DNA from: Fredinandcohnia onubensis | Lineage (GTDB): Bacteria; Bacillota; Bacilli; Bacillales; Bacillaceae_L | Direction: 5' to 3' | NCBI RefSeq assembly: GCF_031181385.1 | Contig: NZ_JAPSKV010000007.1 | Location: 62,001 to 126,000, forward strand | DNA length: 64,000 nucleotides | Part shown: positions 53,325 through 62,573 of the stretch, piece after piece | Numbering within the stretch: position 1 is the first letter of the stretch | Layout: each line of letters begins with the position of its first letter | Made by a program: the position numbers and the translations under genes | Notes under the pieces: model-generated | Databases searched by the model: none | Told to the model about the DNA's origin: nothing | Seen by the model: only the letters and a program-made list of their open reading frames with translations

Positions 53325-55175
53325 TTAATCAACAATATTCACATTATAAGAATCAAGCCACACATTGATTTGCACTAAATGTGCGATGAGCTGAGGTCCT
53401 GTCATTAGTTGCCCAAACCAAGGAACTTTGAATGATGCCCCGTCTGAATCAATGATATCTCTTACCTTTTGTTTCGAAACTAATTCTAGAATGGGAGAGT
53501 TCTTCTTCTCGATTACGCTAGTAAGCATATTTTTTACGAGATTCAAATAATCTGGATTATGAGTTTTCGGATAAGGATTTTTCTTTCTATACAGAATGGA
53601 ATTAGGTAATGTTCCCTCTAATGCTTTCCTTAAGATTCCTTTTTCCCTTCCTTCTAACATCTTCATCTCCCATGGGATATTCCACACATATTCAATGAGT
53701 CGGTGGTCCGCAAATGGAACCCGTACTTCTAGACTAGCCGCCATACTCATGCGATCCTTTCGTTCTAGCAGAGTAGACATGAACCAAATCATATTCAAAT
53801 AAAATATTTCCCTTCGTCTTGACTCTTCTGGACTTTCTCCATCTAATCGTGGAACCTCCCGTAATGTTTCATGGTATCGTTCTTGTACATAGTCTTTTAG
53901 ATTAAGTTTGTTTTGCCAATCAGGTAATAGAAGCTTATGTCTTTCTTCTTCAGACTTCATCCAAGGAAAATGGTTATCTTGCAGTAACTCTTTCTTATAA
54001 AACCAAGGGTAACCTCCGAAAATTTCATCCGCACATTCTCCAGATAAGGCAACCGTAAAGTCTTGTTTGATCTCCTCCGAAAACCAAAGGAGAGAAGAGT
54101 CAATATCCGCCATTCCCGGCAAATCTCTTCCTTTTACCGCGTCTTCTAATCGGCCAGCAAGTTGTTCCTGAGTAATAATTTTCGAATGATGATCGACACC
54201 TAAATATTGCGTCATCTTATCAATCCATGGTTTGTCTTCATCCACTTGAAATAAGCTTGATTTGAAAAACTCGCTATTCCGCTCATAGTCAATCGAATAC
54301 GTGTGGAGCTTTCCTCTTCCTTGTTGGTTAAAGTAGTTCGAGGCAATCGCACTTATTGCACTAGAATCTAATCCACCTGACAAAAATGTACAGACCGGAA
54401 CATCTGCAACTAGTTGTCTTTCAACGGCATCTTTCACTAGAAATCGTACTTCTTCCACCGTATCGTCTAATGAATCAGAATGTTTGCGGCTTTCGACATT
54501 CCAATAACGTTTCATTTTTAGTCCATTCCGATCAAACATTAGAAGATGTGCCGGCCTTAATTCTTGTATACCTCGATAAATACCATGCCCTGGTGTACGG
54601 GATGGTCCTAACCCAAAAACCTCTTGAAGACCTTCGCGATCTACTTCCGCCTTCACATTTGGATGTGCCAAAATGGCTTTAAGCTCTGACCCAAACAAAA
54701 GGGTGCTATCTGTATGTTTGAAAAATAACGGTTTGACCCCAAGTCGATCCCTTGCAATAAAAAGTTTTTCTTGCCGATGGTCCCAAATTGCAAAAGCAAA
54801 AATACCATTTAACCGCTCAACACATTCTTCTCGCCACTCAATATAAGAAGTAAGAAGTACTTCCGTATCGGAGTGGGATTGAAATGTATACCCACGGCTT
54901 AGCAATTCCTTACGTAAATCCTCTGTATTATAAAGTTCTCCATTATAAACCATTGAAAAAGCATGCCCGCTTTTTGATCTCCTTGTCATCGGCTGTGTTC
55001 CTCCGGAAGGATCCACAACAATTAATCTTGTATGACCCAGTGCAGCATGATGATCACTTAAAACATTAGAAGCATCTGGACCACGCTTTACTAATGCCTG
55101 CGCCATCTTACCGACGATTTGTTCTTGGTGTTTCAAATCCTGTTGCCAATCAATCCATCCTGTAATTCCACACAT
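53325..55175 (-). CDS. asnO: Glutamine-hydrolysing asparagine synthetase, AsnO type
   Basis: The start was moved to ATG 55175 so that Cys2 (MCGITGWIDW) is the N-terminal glutaminase nucleophile; 616 aa, against about 614 in B. subtilis AsnO. The synthetase domain has the PP-loop SGGLDSSAISAIAS and GECADEIFGGYPW. It makes asparagine from aspartate, glutamine and ATP. In B. subtilis asnO is sporulation-linked. It lies upstream of gltB on the same strand, with a nearly identical promoter. Confidence 0.91.
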   Translation of the reverse strand: MCGITGWIDWQQDLKHQEQIVGKMAQALVKRGPDASNVLSDHHAALGHTRLIVVDPSGGTQPMTRRSKSGHAFSMVYNGELYNTEDLRKELLSRGYTFQSHSDTEVLLTSYIEWREECVERLNGIFAFAIWDHRQEKLFIARDRLGVKPLFFKHTDSTLLFGSELKAILAHPNVKAEVDREGLQEVFGLGPSRTPGHGIYRGIQELRPAHLLMFDRNGLKMKRYWNVESRKHSDSLDDTVEEVRFLVKDAVERQLVADVPVCTFLSGGLDSSAISAIASNYFNQQGRGKLHTYSIDYERNSEFFKSSLFQVDEDKPWIDKMTQYLGVDHHSKIITQEQLAGRLEDAVKGRDLPGMADIDSSLLWFSEEIKQDFTVALSGECADEIFGGYPWFYKKELLQDNHFPWMKSEEERHKLLLPDWQNKLNLKDYVQERYHETLREVPRLDGESPEESRRREIFYLNMIWFMSTLLERKDRMSMAASLEVRVPFADHRLIEYVWNIPWEMKMLEGREKGILRKALEGTLPNSILYRKKNPYPKTHNPDYLNLVKNMLTSVIEKKNSPILELVSKQKVRDIIDSDGASFKVPWFGQLMTGPQLIAHLVQINVWLDSYNVNIVD

Positions 55176-55280
55176 TGAGATCACTCTTTCTTAAGAAATT
55201 TTCTGGCTTCCTTCTATACGTAAAAGCCAAACATGTATATTGATCTGTCATTTTAATCGTATCATCCTCTTTTCGAAAAA

Positions 55281-55309
55281 TATTTAGACTATTCTGTGTA
55301 AAGTTTGCA
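55281..55309 (-). promoter_or_regulatory. asnO promoter element, shared with gltB
   Basis: On the minus strand TGCAAA (55309-55304), 17 nt, TAAATA (55286-55281), with GAATAGTCTAAATATTTTTC across the spacer and -10. It aligns without gaps to the gltB element at 53226-53254. Confidence 0.65.
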
Positions 55310-55382
55310 CTTTTTTACATAATTTTTCCTTTTTGAATAATTAATCTGTTAAAAGGACAAATAGCACGATTAAATGGTGCTC

Positions 55383-55870
55383 GCAGTCAGAATAGGTTCG
55401 GGATTCTGACTGTAAGCATGAAAACATGGGTCTCTGAGTCAGAATAAGGCTGGGATTGCGACTAGCTTTATGATCAAACGGTGCTTGCAGTCAGTATAGG
55501 TTCGGGATTCTGACTGCAAGCTTGAAAACATGGGCCTCTGAGTCAGGATAAGGCTGGGATTGCGACTAGCTTTATGATCAAACGGTGCCCGCAGTCAGAA
55601 TAAGTGGGGGATTCTGACTGCAAGCTTGATAACATGGGTCTCTGAGTCAGAATAAGGCTGGGATTGCGACTAGCTTTATGGACCAAACGGTGCTTGCCAG
55701 TCAGAATAGGTGGGGGATTCTGACTGCAAGCTTGATAACATGGGTCTCTGAGTCAGAATAAGGCTGGGATTGCGACTAGCATTATGGTCAAACTGTGCCC
55801 GCAGTCAGAATAGATTCGGGATTCTGACTGCAAGCTTGAAAACATAGATCTCTGAGTCAGTTCAGTGCAG
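55383..55870. repeat. Tandem hairpin array 4, alternating A/B units (104 bp = 2 x 52)
   Basis: Type A units GCAGTCAGAAT-loop-ATTCTGACTGC (11-bp hairpin) start at 55383, 55487, 55591, about 55697 and 55801. Type B units GAGTCAGAATAAGGCTGGGATTGCGACTAG lie 52 bp after each. The spacing is 104 bp with a two-base expansion near 55690. The array fills the gap between asnO and the AraC gene, and ends in a truncated B unit at about 55866. No ORF is supported. Confidence 0.93.
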
Positions 55871-55902
55871 AATTCGAACAGATTGTTTAACACAGCTCAA
55901 TA

Positions 55903-55938
55903 AAAAAAGCACCTAAACCACAATGGTTAGGTGCTTGT
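55903..55938 (-). terminator. Terminator of the AraC-family gene
   Basis: On the minus strand AAGCACCTAACC pairs with GGTTTAGGTGCTT (one bulge) and TTTTTATTGAGC follows, 12 nt after the stop. Confidence 0.82.
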
Positions 55939-55949
55939 TATTGCTGTAT

Positions 55950-56735
55950 TTAACGAACTTCAGAAGGGCTTTTCCCTGTGTATTTTTTAAACTGTCGACT
56001 AAAAAAGTGCAGATTATCATAGCCTAACGCTTGAGCCACTTCAGTTACTGTCATTCCTGTATAATGAAGGAGATGCTCCGCCCTCTTAATACGAGATTCT
56101 ACTATATAGGTTCGCACTGACTTACCAATAATCTCCTTAAACTTCAGTGAAAAATACCTTGGAGAAAAGTTCGCACGAGAGGCTAAGCTCTCTAACGTAT
56201 GGCCTTCGCCGGGATGTTGCTGCACATAATTTGCCACTTCCCTAATGGCTGACAAGAGAGAAGTTTGAGCTTGCTCGTTTTGTTCTTCAACCTGTTGCTC
56301 CTCTCGTAAAAGCTGAATCATCAATTGTTTAAGGATTAGCTTGGCCTCCGTTTCTGCCCCAAATGTTTTGATTAAAAATAACCGAACATATTGTGTTAAG
56401 AGAGACTCAAAAGGAATTGAGTCTTGAACAATGCGATAAGAAGATGGTAGTAAAGTAGGCTCATTGTCTAAGTCGAAATGAATGTAGGTAATTGTAAGTG
56501 GATTCTGAGGATTCTGGGTGGCAGTCGTCCAATCGCCCGGAAGGAATAAAAAGCAACTTCCCCGTTTTATCGAATAATCTTGACCGTTTAAGTTTAAATT
56601 TCCTTCACCGCTCCAAACATAAAACAAATCATAGTTCGGAATAGGCTCTTTTCGCTTCCATTGCCAGTTTGGTTCACAGCTTATTGTTGCAAGAGATGGT
56701 TTCAAAATAAATTCCTCAGGATTAATATTCAGCAC
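55950..56735 (-). CDS. AraC-family regulator with cupin sensor domain
   Basis: The 261-267 aa protein has an N-terminal cupin (about 35-130; FYVWSGEGNLNLNGQ, FLFLPGDW) and two C-terminal helix-turn-helix motifs, HTLESLASRANFSPRYFSLKFKEI and MTVTEVAQALGYDNLHFFSRQF. Starts are GTG-only; I favour GTG 56735 with AAGG 8-10 nt upstream, but GTG 56753 is possible. AraC regulators of this type usually control sugar uptake. The Ugp-like importer lies 2.6 kb away beyond two other genes, so a link is only suggestive. Confidence 0.85.
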   Translation of the reverse strand: MLNINPEEFILKPSLATISCEPNWQWKRKEPIPNYDLFYVWSGEGNLNLNGQDYSIKRGSCFLFLPGDWTTATQNPQNPLTITYIHFDLDNEPTLLPSSYRIVQDSIPFESLLTQYVRLFLIKTFGAETEAKLILKQLMIQLLREEQQVEEQNEQAQTSLLSAIREVANYVQQHPGEGHTLESLASRANFSPRYFSLKFKEIIGKSVRTYIVESRIKRAEHLLHYTGMTVTEVAQALGYDNLHFFSRQFKKYTGKSPSEVR

Positions 56736-56753
56736 ACCGCTCACCTTCCTCAC

Positions 56754-57035
56754 AAGTAAGGTATATTATAACTATTTATAGGGGCAGATCCATTCATTAA
56801 TAAAATCTAGACCTATAAATGAATCATATCCCCTAGAAAATATTGTATAACTTCTTAATCAATCTAACAAATATTATTTTTGAATAAAATTAATCTCATT
56901 TTTAGATTAATAAGAAATAAATTCGTCTAAGATTTTCCCTATTGGTAACTGAAACGTAATTGTTACCACCCCTTATTCTTTATACCCTTTTATATATTCG
57001 TAATGCTACATTGCATTCCCTTTTTAGGTAAAAGA
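56754..57035. other. AT-rich intergenic stretch without recognised features
   Basis: This gap upstream of the AraC gene holds no supported ORF. TATAAT occurs close to the AraC start (about 56765-56770 on the minus strand), without a convincing -35. AATCTCATTTTTAGATT is a weak inverted repeat. Confidence 0.5.
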
Positions 57036-57069
57036 AAATGTGCAAAACCATGAAGGCTTTGCACATTTA
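57036..57069 (-). terminator. Terminator of the FrnE/DsbA-like gene
   Basis: On the minus strand AAATGTGCAAAGCC pairs with GGTTTTGCACATTTT (one mismatch or wobble) and CTTTTACC follows. Confidence 0.8.
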
Positions 57070-57071
57070 TA

Positions 57072-57794
57072 TTATTTATCTGTAGGAATTTCACAGCCTT
57101 CATCTGTGCAAACTGCACCTTGGTCACCAGAGAGGTCTTGGAGTTTTGGTGCTGGATGTTCTTCTTCCCAAACCTGTTGGAGTGCACCAAGGAATGTAGA
57201 AGTTGGCTGTGCACCAGAAATGGAGTATTTTTGATTGATTACGAAAAATGGAACGCCGGTAACACCGATTTGTTGTGCAATCGCCTCATCAATTCGTACA
57301 TCATTCGCATATTTCTTTTCGTCTTTTAACACATCTAACGCTTCCTGGTGCTCAACTCCCACAGAATCCGCAAGACCCGCTAGTACATCATGGTCACTGA
57401 TGAGTTTTCCTTCCACGAAATACGATTGAAGAAGAATCTCAGTGAGTTCTTTTTCTTTGCCTACGGTCGCTGCATACTTTGTAAGACGGTGGGCGTCGAA
57501 GGTATTTGTGTTTTTCATTTCATCAAAATTATAGTTTAGACCAAGTTCCGCGGCTTGCTGACCAAGATTTTCGTTCATTTCCTTAGCTTGCGCCACTGGC
57601 ATACCATATTTTGAAGCAAGTAATTCATGGATACTTTGACCTGAATATGGCTTTGCATTCGGATCTAGCTCGAAGCTTTTGAATTCCACTTCGACTTGAT
57701 CACGATGTGGAAATTGCTCAAGTGCTTGTTCCAAGCGTCGCTTTCCTATATAACAGAATGGACATACATAATCTGACCAAACCTCAATTTTCAT
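57072..57794 (-). CDS. FrnE-like DsbA-family oxidoreductase
   Basis: The 240-aa protein has a thioredoxin fold with an all-alpha insertion: active site CPFC in VWSDYVCPFCYIGKRRLE (about 11-14), and the cis-Pro loop GVTGVPFFVIN (about 180). A C-terminal tail carries two more cysteines (AVCTDEGCEIP). FrnE-type proteins are cytoplasmic thiol oxidoreductases or isomerases, linked to oxidative-stress tolerance. No signal peptide is present. It is monocistronic. Confidence 0.9.
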   Translation of the reverse strand: MKIEVWSDYVCPFCYIGKRRLEQALEQFPHRDQVEVEFKSFELDPNAKPYSGQSIHELLASKYGMPVAQAKEMNENLGQQAAELGLNYNFDEMKNTNTFDAHRLTKYAATVGKEKELTEILLQSYFVEGKLISDHDVLAGLADSVGVEHQEALDVLKDEKKYANDVRIDEAIAQQIGVTGVPFFVINQKYSISGAQPTSTFLGALQQVWEEEHPAPKLQDLSGDQGAVCTDEGCEIPTDK

Positions 57795-57918
57795 TTATTT
57801 ACACCTCATTTAGATTATTTTTCACCATGGTAACATAATTGGTTAGTAAATGCTCATGGTTTAGTAACGTTTCTCTCCGTAAATATTCTAAAAAAGACCG
57901 CACAATGGCGGCCACATT

Positions 57919-59307
57919 TTACTTTTCTGTTATTTTTCCTTCTTTTAAAAAATAGGTTTTTCCACATTGTGGTAATAATTGTATCCCATTTTTCGGTTTT
58001 AATCTTTCTGGATAAAAGCTGTGAAGTGGGATAAGTGTAGCTGGATCCAATTCATCCACTATATATTTTAAATGCTGGGGAATCGCATGTCCTCCAGTTC
58101 CAATTAGTACTCGTTCAAGTCCAATAATCTGCAATACCTTCTCTAGGTTTTGAAATGCTGGATCAAATGAACCTAACGGAACTCCATTTGAGTGAAGATA
58201 TACTCCATTCTCTACATTCAAATCAAAAAGCTCCAAAGAACGGTCATAGGAATTTTGGACAAAATATTGATCTGGATGTTGGTTGATTTGTTTATATGAA
58301 ATCGTAGAAATCATATTAAATAATTGAGTTTGCCATTTCGGAATAGAAGTTTGTCTCATTTCTTCGGATTCATACACTAGGAAATTTTTTGCGCCTAAAT
58401 GGTTTAAGGCGATTTGAGCGGTTCCAGCTTCTAACACAACTTTACGACCTGATTCAATTCCCGCCTGTAAGATTCCGTGTATTCGGTCAATATTTCGGTG
58501 GTAGATATTAAAAATACCTATACCTTTTGTTTCTTTTAATACCTCTGCTAATTTGACAGGAATCATTGTTTCTGTGATTAAATCTTCGGGAAGTTCCTTG
58601 TTAGCGAAAAGCGATTCTTCAGATAATTCTTCTTCGCTAGATAAAGTGGTTCCTTCCATAATGACAGCATCAAATCCAATTTCTCTTGCTTTCTGAATAA
58701 ACGATTGAATTCGTTCTGGATGTGCACCGTGCATTCTCAAATCTCCGGTATAAATGATAGCTCCATCAGGTGTTTGAATATGAAAGGCACAAGCCCCTAA
58801 AACATCATGGTCAACTTGAATCGGTGTAATTGTAATTTTACCTACTGAAAAAGGCTGATTGTACTTACATGAACGATAATCTCGATTTTCTTGTACTCCC
58901 TCACCAATTACGTCCAATGTTTGATACAAATTCAAAGAATCCTCGGTCATATATACAGGTATCGAGGGGTCAATCAATCCCATTGCTCCCATATGGTCTA
59001 AATGTAAATGAGAAATAAGAATAGCGGTATTACCAGGATAGTTATCAGCTGAAATGATAGATGAATGTTCTGGAAGAGCTTCCTTGCTGTACACTCCATC
59101 AATACCTGGAATTAGTTCAAGCTTTAAATAATCTCTCAAAACGGCACTTTTCCTCAGTTTGATTTGTCCATCAAATATATGATTTTGAGGATTATATACG
59201 AGCCCGAAATCGAAGATGATTCGAGAATCACCATAATGTAAAGAGATGATGGTTCCACCAATTGTCTTTAGGCCACCATAAAAAGTAAGAGATGTTTTAT
59301 GATTCAT
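57919..59307 (-). CDS. MBL-fold metallohydrolase downstream of a Ugp-like importer
   Basis: The 462-aa enzyme has the metallo-beta-lactamase motifs SHLHLDHMG (about 97-105), a following His in IQVDHDVLGACAF, GDLRMHG (Asp) and a distal His; the length and two-part layout recall RNase J/beta-CASP enzymes, although RNase J motifs are not complete. AAGGTGG precedes ATG 59307. It lies 80 nt after the solute-binding protein gene across a terminator, so readthrough would tie it to the importer. Hydrolysis of an imported phosphodiester is a guess. Confidence 0.8.
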   Translation of the reverse strand: MNHKTSLTFYGGLKTIGGTIISLHYGDSRIIFDFGLVYNPQNHIFDGQIKLRKSAVLRDYLKLELIPGIDGVYSKEALPEHSSIISADNYPGNTAILISHLHLDHMGAMGLIDPSIPVYMTEDSLNLYQTLDVIGEGVQENRDYRSCKYNQPFSVGKITITPIQVDHDVLGACAFHIQTPDGAIIYTGDLRMHGAHPERIQSFIQKAREIGFDAVIMEGTTLSSEEELSEESLFANKELPEDLITETMIPVKLAEVLKETKGIGIFNIYHRNIDRIHGILQAGIESGRKVVLEAGTAQIALNHLGAKNFLVYESEEMRQTSIPKWQTQLFNMISTISYKQINQHPDQYFVQNSYDRSLELFDLNVENGVYLHSNGVPLGSFDPAFQNLEKVLQIIGLERVLIGTGGHAIPQHLKYIVDELDPATLIPLHSFYPERLKPKNGIQLLPQCGKTYFLKEGKITEK

Positions 59308-59336
59308 GCTATTGCCACCTTCTGTAAAATAAAATT

Positions 59337-59366
59337 GAAGGAACCTGTACGTCCAGGCTCCTTCAT
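59337..59366 (-). terminator. Terminator between the solute-binding protein gene and the MBL gene
   Basis: On the minus strand GAAGGAGCCTG pairs with CAGGTTCCTTC (one wobble), followed by AATTTTATTTT. It may reduce but not abolish MBL gene expression. Confidence 0.75.
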
Positions 59367-59387
59367 GTTTAACTACGAAACTATCTA

Positions 59388-60722
59388 TTACTGACCAAGC
59401 TCTCTTTTGGCAGCATTTTCTGCATTTTTTAAGCCTTCTTCAACAGAAATCTCACCAAGCAATACTCGGTCAAGCTCTTTTGCAACTGCATTTTTTAATG
59501 CATAAGCTCCTTTAATACGAGGATCATAGAAACCAGCATCAAATTGTTGTTCACCTACGCCATATTCCGGTTTTTCTGCAGTGTATGCTTTCCATTCTTC
59601 GCTTTCTAAAGCAGAATAACGAATAGGCAGGTAACCAGATTGCATTGCCCAGTAAGTTGTATTCTCAGTGTTAATTAAGAATTTAATATATTCCCAAGCA
59701 GCAAATTTTTCTTCATCTGTAGCAGATGCGAAGACAGATACGTTTGTTCCTGCAAATGGAGTTGCTGCTTTTTCACCTTTGGGTAATACTGTTGCCGCCC
59801 AATTTATTCCGTTTTCTTCAGCAGGTGCAGCGACATAAGGGATTCCAGCAGAAGACCCAATATAAAGTCCTACATCCCCACGTGCAAATGGTTCAGACAT
59901 ATATCCATCTTCACCAGCTGTACGTGCAATACCATCTTCAATCATTCCGTAAACAAATTCCAATGCTTTTTTTCCTTCAGGGGAATTCATCATAAATTTC
60001 TCTGATTCTTCATCAAAATAGACACCACCAGCTTGATGAACCCACTGGTTAAACTCTAGTGTTACAGAGTTTTCTAAGCCGAGCCCGATCACATTCTTTC
60101 CATCTTTTTCGCCTGTTAATTTTTCAGCTACTGTATAAAGCTCGTCCCAAGTAGTTGGAGGTTCAACACCAGCTTCCTCTAAATAATCCACATTGTAGAA
60201 CAAGATACGAGTACTTTTGTTAAAAGGCATTCCATAATATTTACCATCCCAAACATTCATTTCACGGAAAACCTCGACGATATCATTCAATTCATCATCA
60301 CTGAAACCAACTTCAGGATGAGTTACATAAGGAGTTAAGTCTGCTACTAGATCATTTTCTAAATACTCAGTAATCCAGTCTTCATAAGCTTGAGTTAAAA
60401 CAGGAAGATTCTTCGCTTTCGCTGCAGCCATATTTTTAGTAGACAAGTCACCATAGCTACCCTGATTTACTAATTTAACAGTAATCATTTCTTGAGATTC
60501 GTTAAAATCATTGGTGATTTTTTCTAATGCTTTCTCGTGTCCACCACTCATAGCATGCCAGAATTCAATTTCAACTGCTTTATCTAATGAAGTTACAAGA
60601 CCATCTGTGGTATTTTTATTTTCGGCTTCTTTGCTATCTGTGTTTGTTTTTTCTCCACTGCTACATGCCACTAATGTCACCACTAATATTGTAAAAAGCA
60701 TTGTTAGTAAGAATTTTTTCAA
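59388..60722 (-). CDS. Ugp-like extracellular solute-binding lipoprotein
   Basis: The 444-aa protein has a lipoprotein signal with Cys20 in TLVACSSGE. The mature part resembles UgpB of glycerol-3-phosphate importers: VEIEFWHAMSGGHEKALEKI at the start, NQGSYGDLSTKNMAAAKAK and LVADLTPYV in the first lobe, then GMPFNKSTRILFYNVDYLEEAG. It delivers substrate to the two permeases encoded just upstream. Sugar, glycerol phosphate or a glycerophosphodiester are all possible. No signs of truncation. Confidence 0.88.
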   Translation of the reverse strand: MKKFLLTMLFTILVVTLVACSSGEKTNTDSKEAENKNTTDGLVTSLDKAVEIEFWHAMSGGHEKALEKITNDFNESQEMITVKLVNQGSYGDLSTKNMAAAKAKNLPVLTQAYEDWITEYLENDLVADLTPYVTHPEVGFSDDELNDIVEVFREMNVWDGKYYGMPFNKSTRILFYNVDYLEEAGVEPPTTWDELYTVAEKLTGEKDGKNVIGLGLENSVTLEFNQWVHQAGGVYFDEESEKFMMNSPEGKKALEFVYGMIEDGIARTAGEDGYMSEPFARGDVGLYIGSSAGIPYVAAPAEENGINWAATVLPKGEKAATPFAGTNVSVFASATDEEKFAAWEYIKFLINTENTTYWAMQSGYLPIRYSALESEEWKAYTAEKPEYGVGEQQFDAGFYDPRIKGAYALKNAVAKELDRVLLGEISVEEGLKNAENAAKRELGQ

Positions 60723-60836
60723 AGTAGTTTCCTCCTATAAATCAACATAATATTTTTTATTGAGATGAATTTTTGTGGAGCCAATGTTAGATGACTAGAT
60801 TTTGTGAGTATCACCTCCTTAAAGAATGAGACCTGG

Positions 60837-61664
60837 TTAACCTTTGATACCAGCTTTCGCAACACCTTCAATAATGTACTTCTGTAGGATGATATAAAGG
60901 ATAATCATAGGTAGAATAATCATGGTCGATGCAGCCATTAATAATTCATAAATCGTACCTGCTTCTGTACTAAAGGAGGTAAGTCCAACAGGAAGAGTTC
61001 TCATTTCTTTTGATTGAGTCACAATTAAAGGCCATAGAAATGCATTCCAGCTACCGATTGCTTTTAATAATATAATGGTAATGAGTGCGGGTTTCGCTAA
61101 TGGCACCATAATCGTCCACAGAAATCGAAAATCACGGCAGCCATCAATTTTTGCAGCATAAGACAATTCTTTTGGTATTCCCAAAAAGAATTGTCGCAAT
61201 AAAAAGATCGAGAAGATACTAGCAAGCCATGGAACAATTAATGCTTCATATTGGTCAATCCAACCGAGATTCGATAGGGTTACATAGTTTGGAATTAACA
61301 AAACTTCCCCTGGAACCATCATGGTCCCTAGTAATATGGCAAATATAAAATCACGTCCATAAAAACTCACCCGTGAAAATGCATAGGCTGCAAGGATCGT
61401 CGTTAGTAACTCCCCAATTGTTGATAGTATTGTTACTATGACACTATTGATGAAATATTTAACAAAAGGTGCCATCTTAAAGGCTTCTGCATAGTTCTCC
61501 CACTTGAAGTTCTCTGGAATCCAAATAGGAGGCATTGATGTTACTTCACCGGAAGACTTTAAGGATGTACTAAGCATCCAAATAAAAGGCAATAGCATTA
61601 ATAAGCTTCCAAGAATCAATATGAGATAGATAAAACCTTTAGAAAATGCTGCTTTTTCCTGCAT
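60837..61664 (-). CDS. ABC importer permease, UgpE-like
   Basis: I chose ATG 61664, since the track TTG overlaps GGAGGGGG. The 275-aa protein has six membrane helices and the EAA loop AAKIDGCRDFRFLWTIMVPLAKPAL that docks the ATPase. It is the CUT1-type second permease (UgpE/MalG group). It follows the UgpA-like gene by 18 nt and precedes the binding protein gene. Confidence 0.9.
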   Translation of the reverse strand: MQEKAAFSKGFIYLILILGSLLMLLPFIWMLSTSLKSSGEVTSMPPIWIPENFKWENYAEAFKMAPFVKYFINSVIVTILSTIGELLTTILAAYAFSRVSFYGRDFIFAILLGTMMVPGEVLLIPNYVTLSNLGWIDQYEALIVPWLASIFSIFLLRQFFLGIPKELSYAAKIDGCRDFRFLWTIMVPLAKPALITIILLKAIGSWNAFLWPLIVTQSKEMRTLPVGLTSFSTEAGTIYELLMAASTMIILPMIILYIILQKYIIEGVAKAGIKG

Positions 61665-61682
61665 CTTTCTTTCCCCCTCCAA

Positions 61683-62573
61683 TCAGTAAGTCACCCTGCG
61701 TTTTCCAATGTATAATTGGATAAGGGTAAAGATGAATATGATGATAAATAAAACATAGGCAGCTGCAGAGGCAATACCAAATTCCCACTCGTTATAAAAC
61801 TTTTCATAAATATAATAAACGAGCGTTTGAGCGCTATAAGCTGGACCGGGTTTACCATCAAACAAAGCAAAGATTTCATCGAATACTTTAAAGTTATTAA
61901 TAATAGCCACAATCGAAACAAAGAATGTTGTGGGTGATAAGAGTGGCACAGTAATATGTAAAAATCGTTTAAAAGGTTTGGCACCATCAATCTGTGCTGC
62001 TAAATAATATTGCTTGTCTATATTCTGTAAGCCTGCTAAGAATATAATGATGTTATAACCTAATCCTTTCCAAATACTCATGATGATCAGAGCTGGCATT
62101 GCCCACTGCGGATCCGTTAACCATTTAATCGGTTCGATGCCGAAGAAACTAAGAAAATAGTTCATTAACCCATATTCTGTATGGTAGATCCAGCGCCAAA
62201 CGATAGAGACGGCTACTACTGAGGTAACAAATGGAATAAAGTATATAGATCGAAATAAACCCTTTAATTTAATATTTGAGTTTAATAGAATAGCAATTCC
62301 AAGTGAAATTAATATAGATAGAGGAACTACACCAAGAACGAAAATAAAGGTGTTTTTGATAGCTACCCAAAATTCCTCATCCTGAAAAATATAGGTGAAA
62401 TTAGCAAACCCATATTCTTTTACAACGTCATTAAAGTAGTCATAGTCTGTATAAAAGCTCATTAAAAAGGATTTAATGATCGGATAAAAGTTGAATACAG
62501 CTAATATGATAAGTGCGGGTGCTAAGTATAAGAGAGCTTTTAATGTACTAGATAATGTTGGTTTTTGATTCAA
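61683..62573 (-). CDS. ABC importer permease, UgpA-like
   Basis: The 296-aa permease has six membrane helices and the EAA loop AAQIDGAKPFKRFLHITVPLLSP. It belongs to the CUT1 group (UgpA/MalF type). TTG 62573 lies 8 nt after GGAGG and inside the end of the ATPase gene, giving a 26-nt overlap and tight coupling. It forms the membrane channel with the UgpE-like protein. Confidence 0.9.
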   Translation of the reverse strand: MNQKPTLSSTLKALLYLAPALIILAVFNFYPIIKSFLMSFYTDYDYFNDVVKEYGFANFTYIFQDEEFWVAIKNTFIFVLGVVPLSILISLGIAILLNSNIKLKGLFRSIYFIPFVTSVVAVSIVWRWIYHTEYGLMNYFLSFFGIEPIKWLTDPQWAMPALIIMSIWKGLGYNIIIFLAGLQNIDKQYYLAAQIDGAKPFKRFLHITVPLLSPTTFFVSIVAIINNFKVFDEIFALFDGKPGPAYSAQTLVYYIYEKFYNEWEFGIASAAAYVLFIIIFIFTLIQLYIGKRRVTY

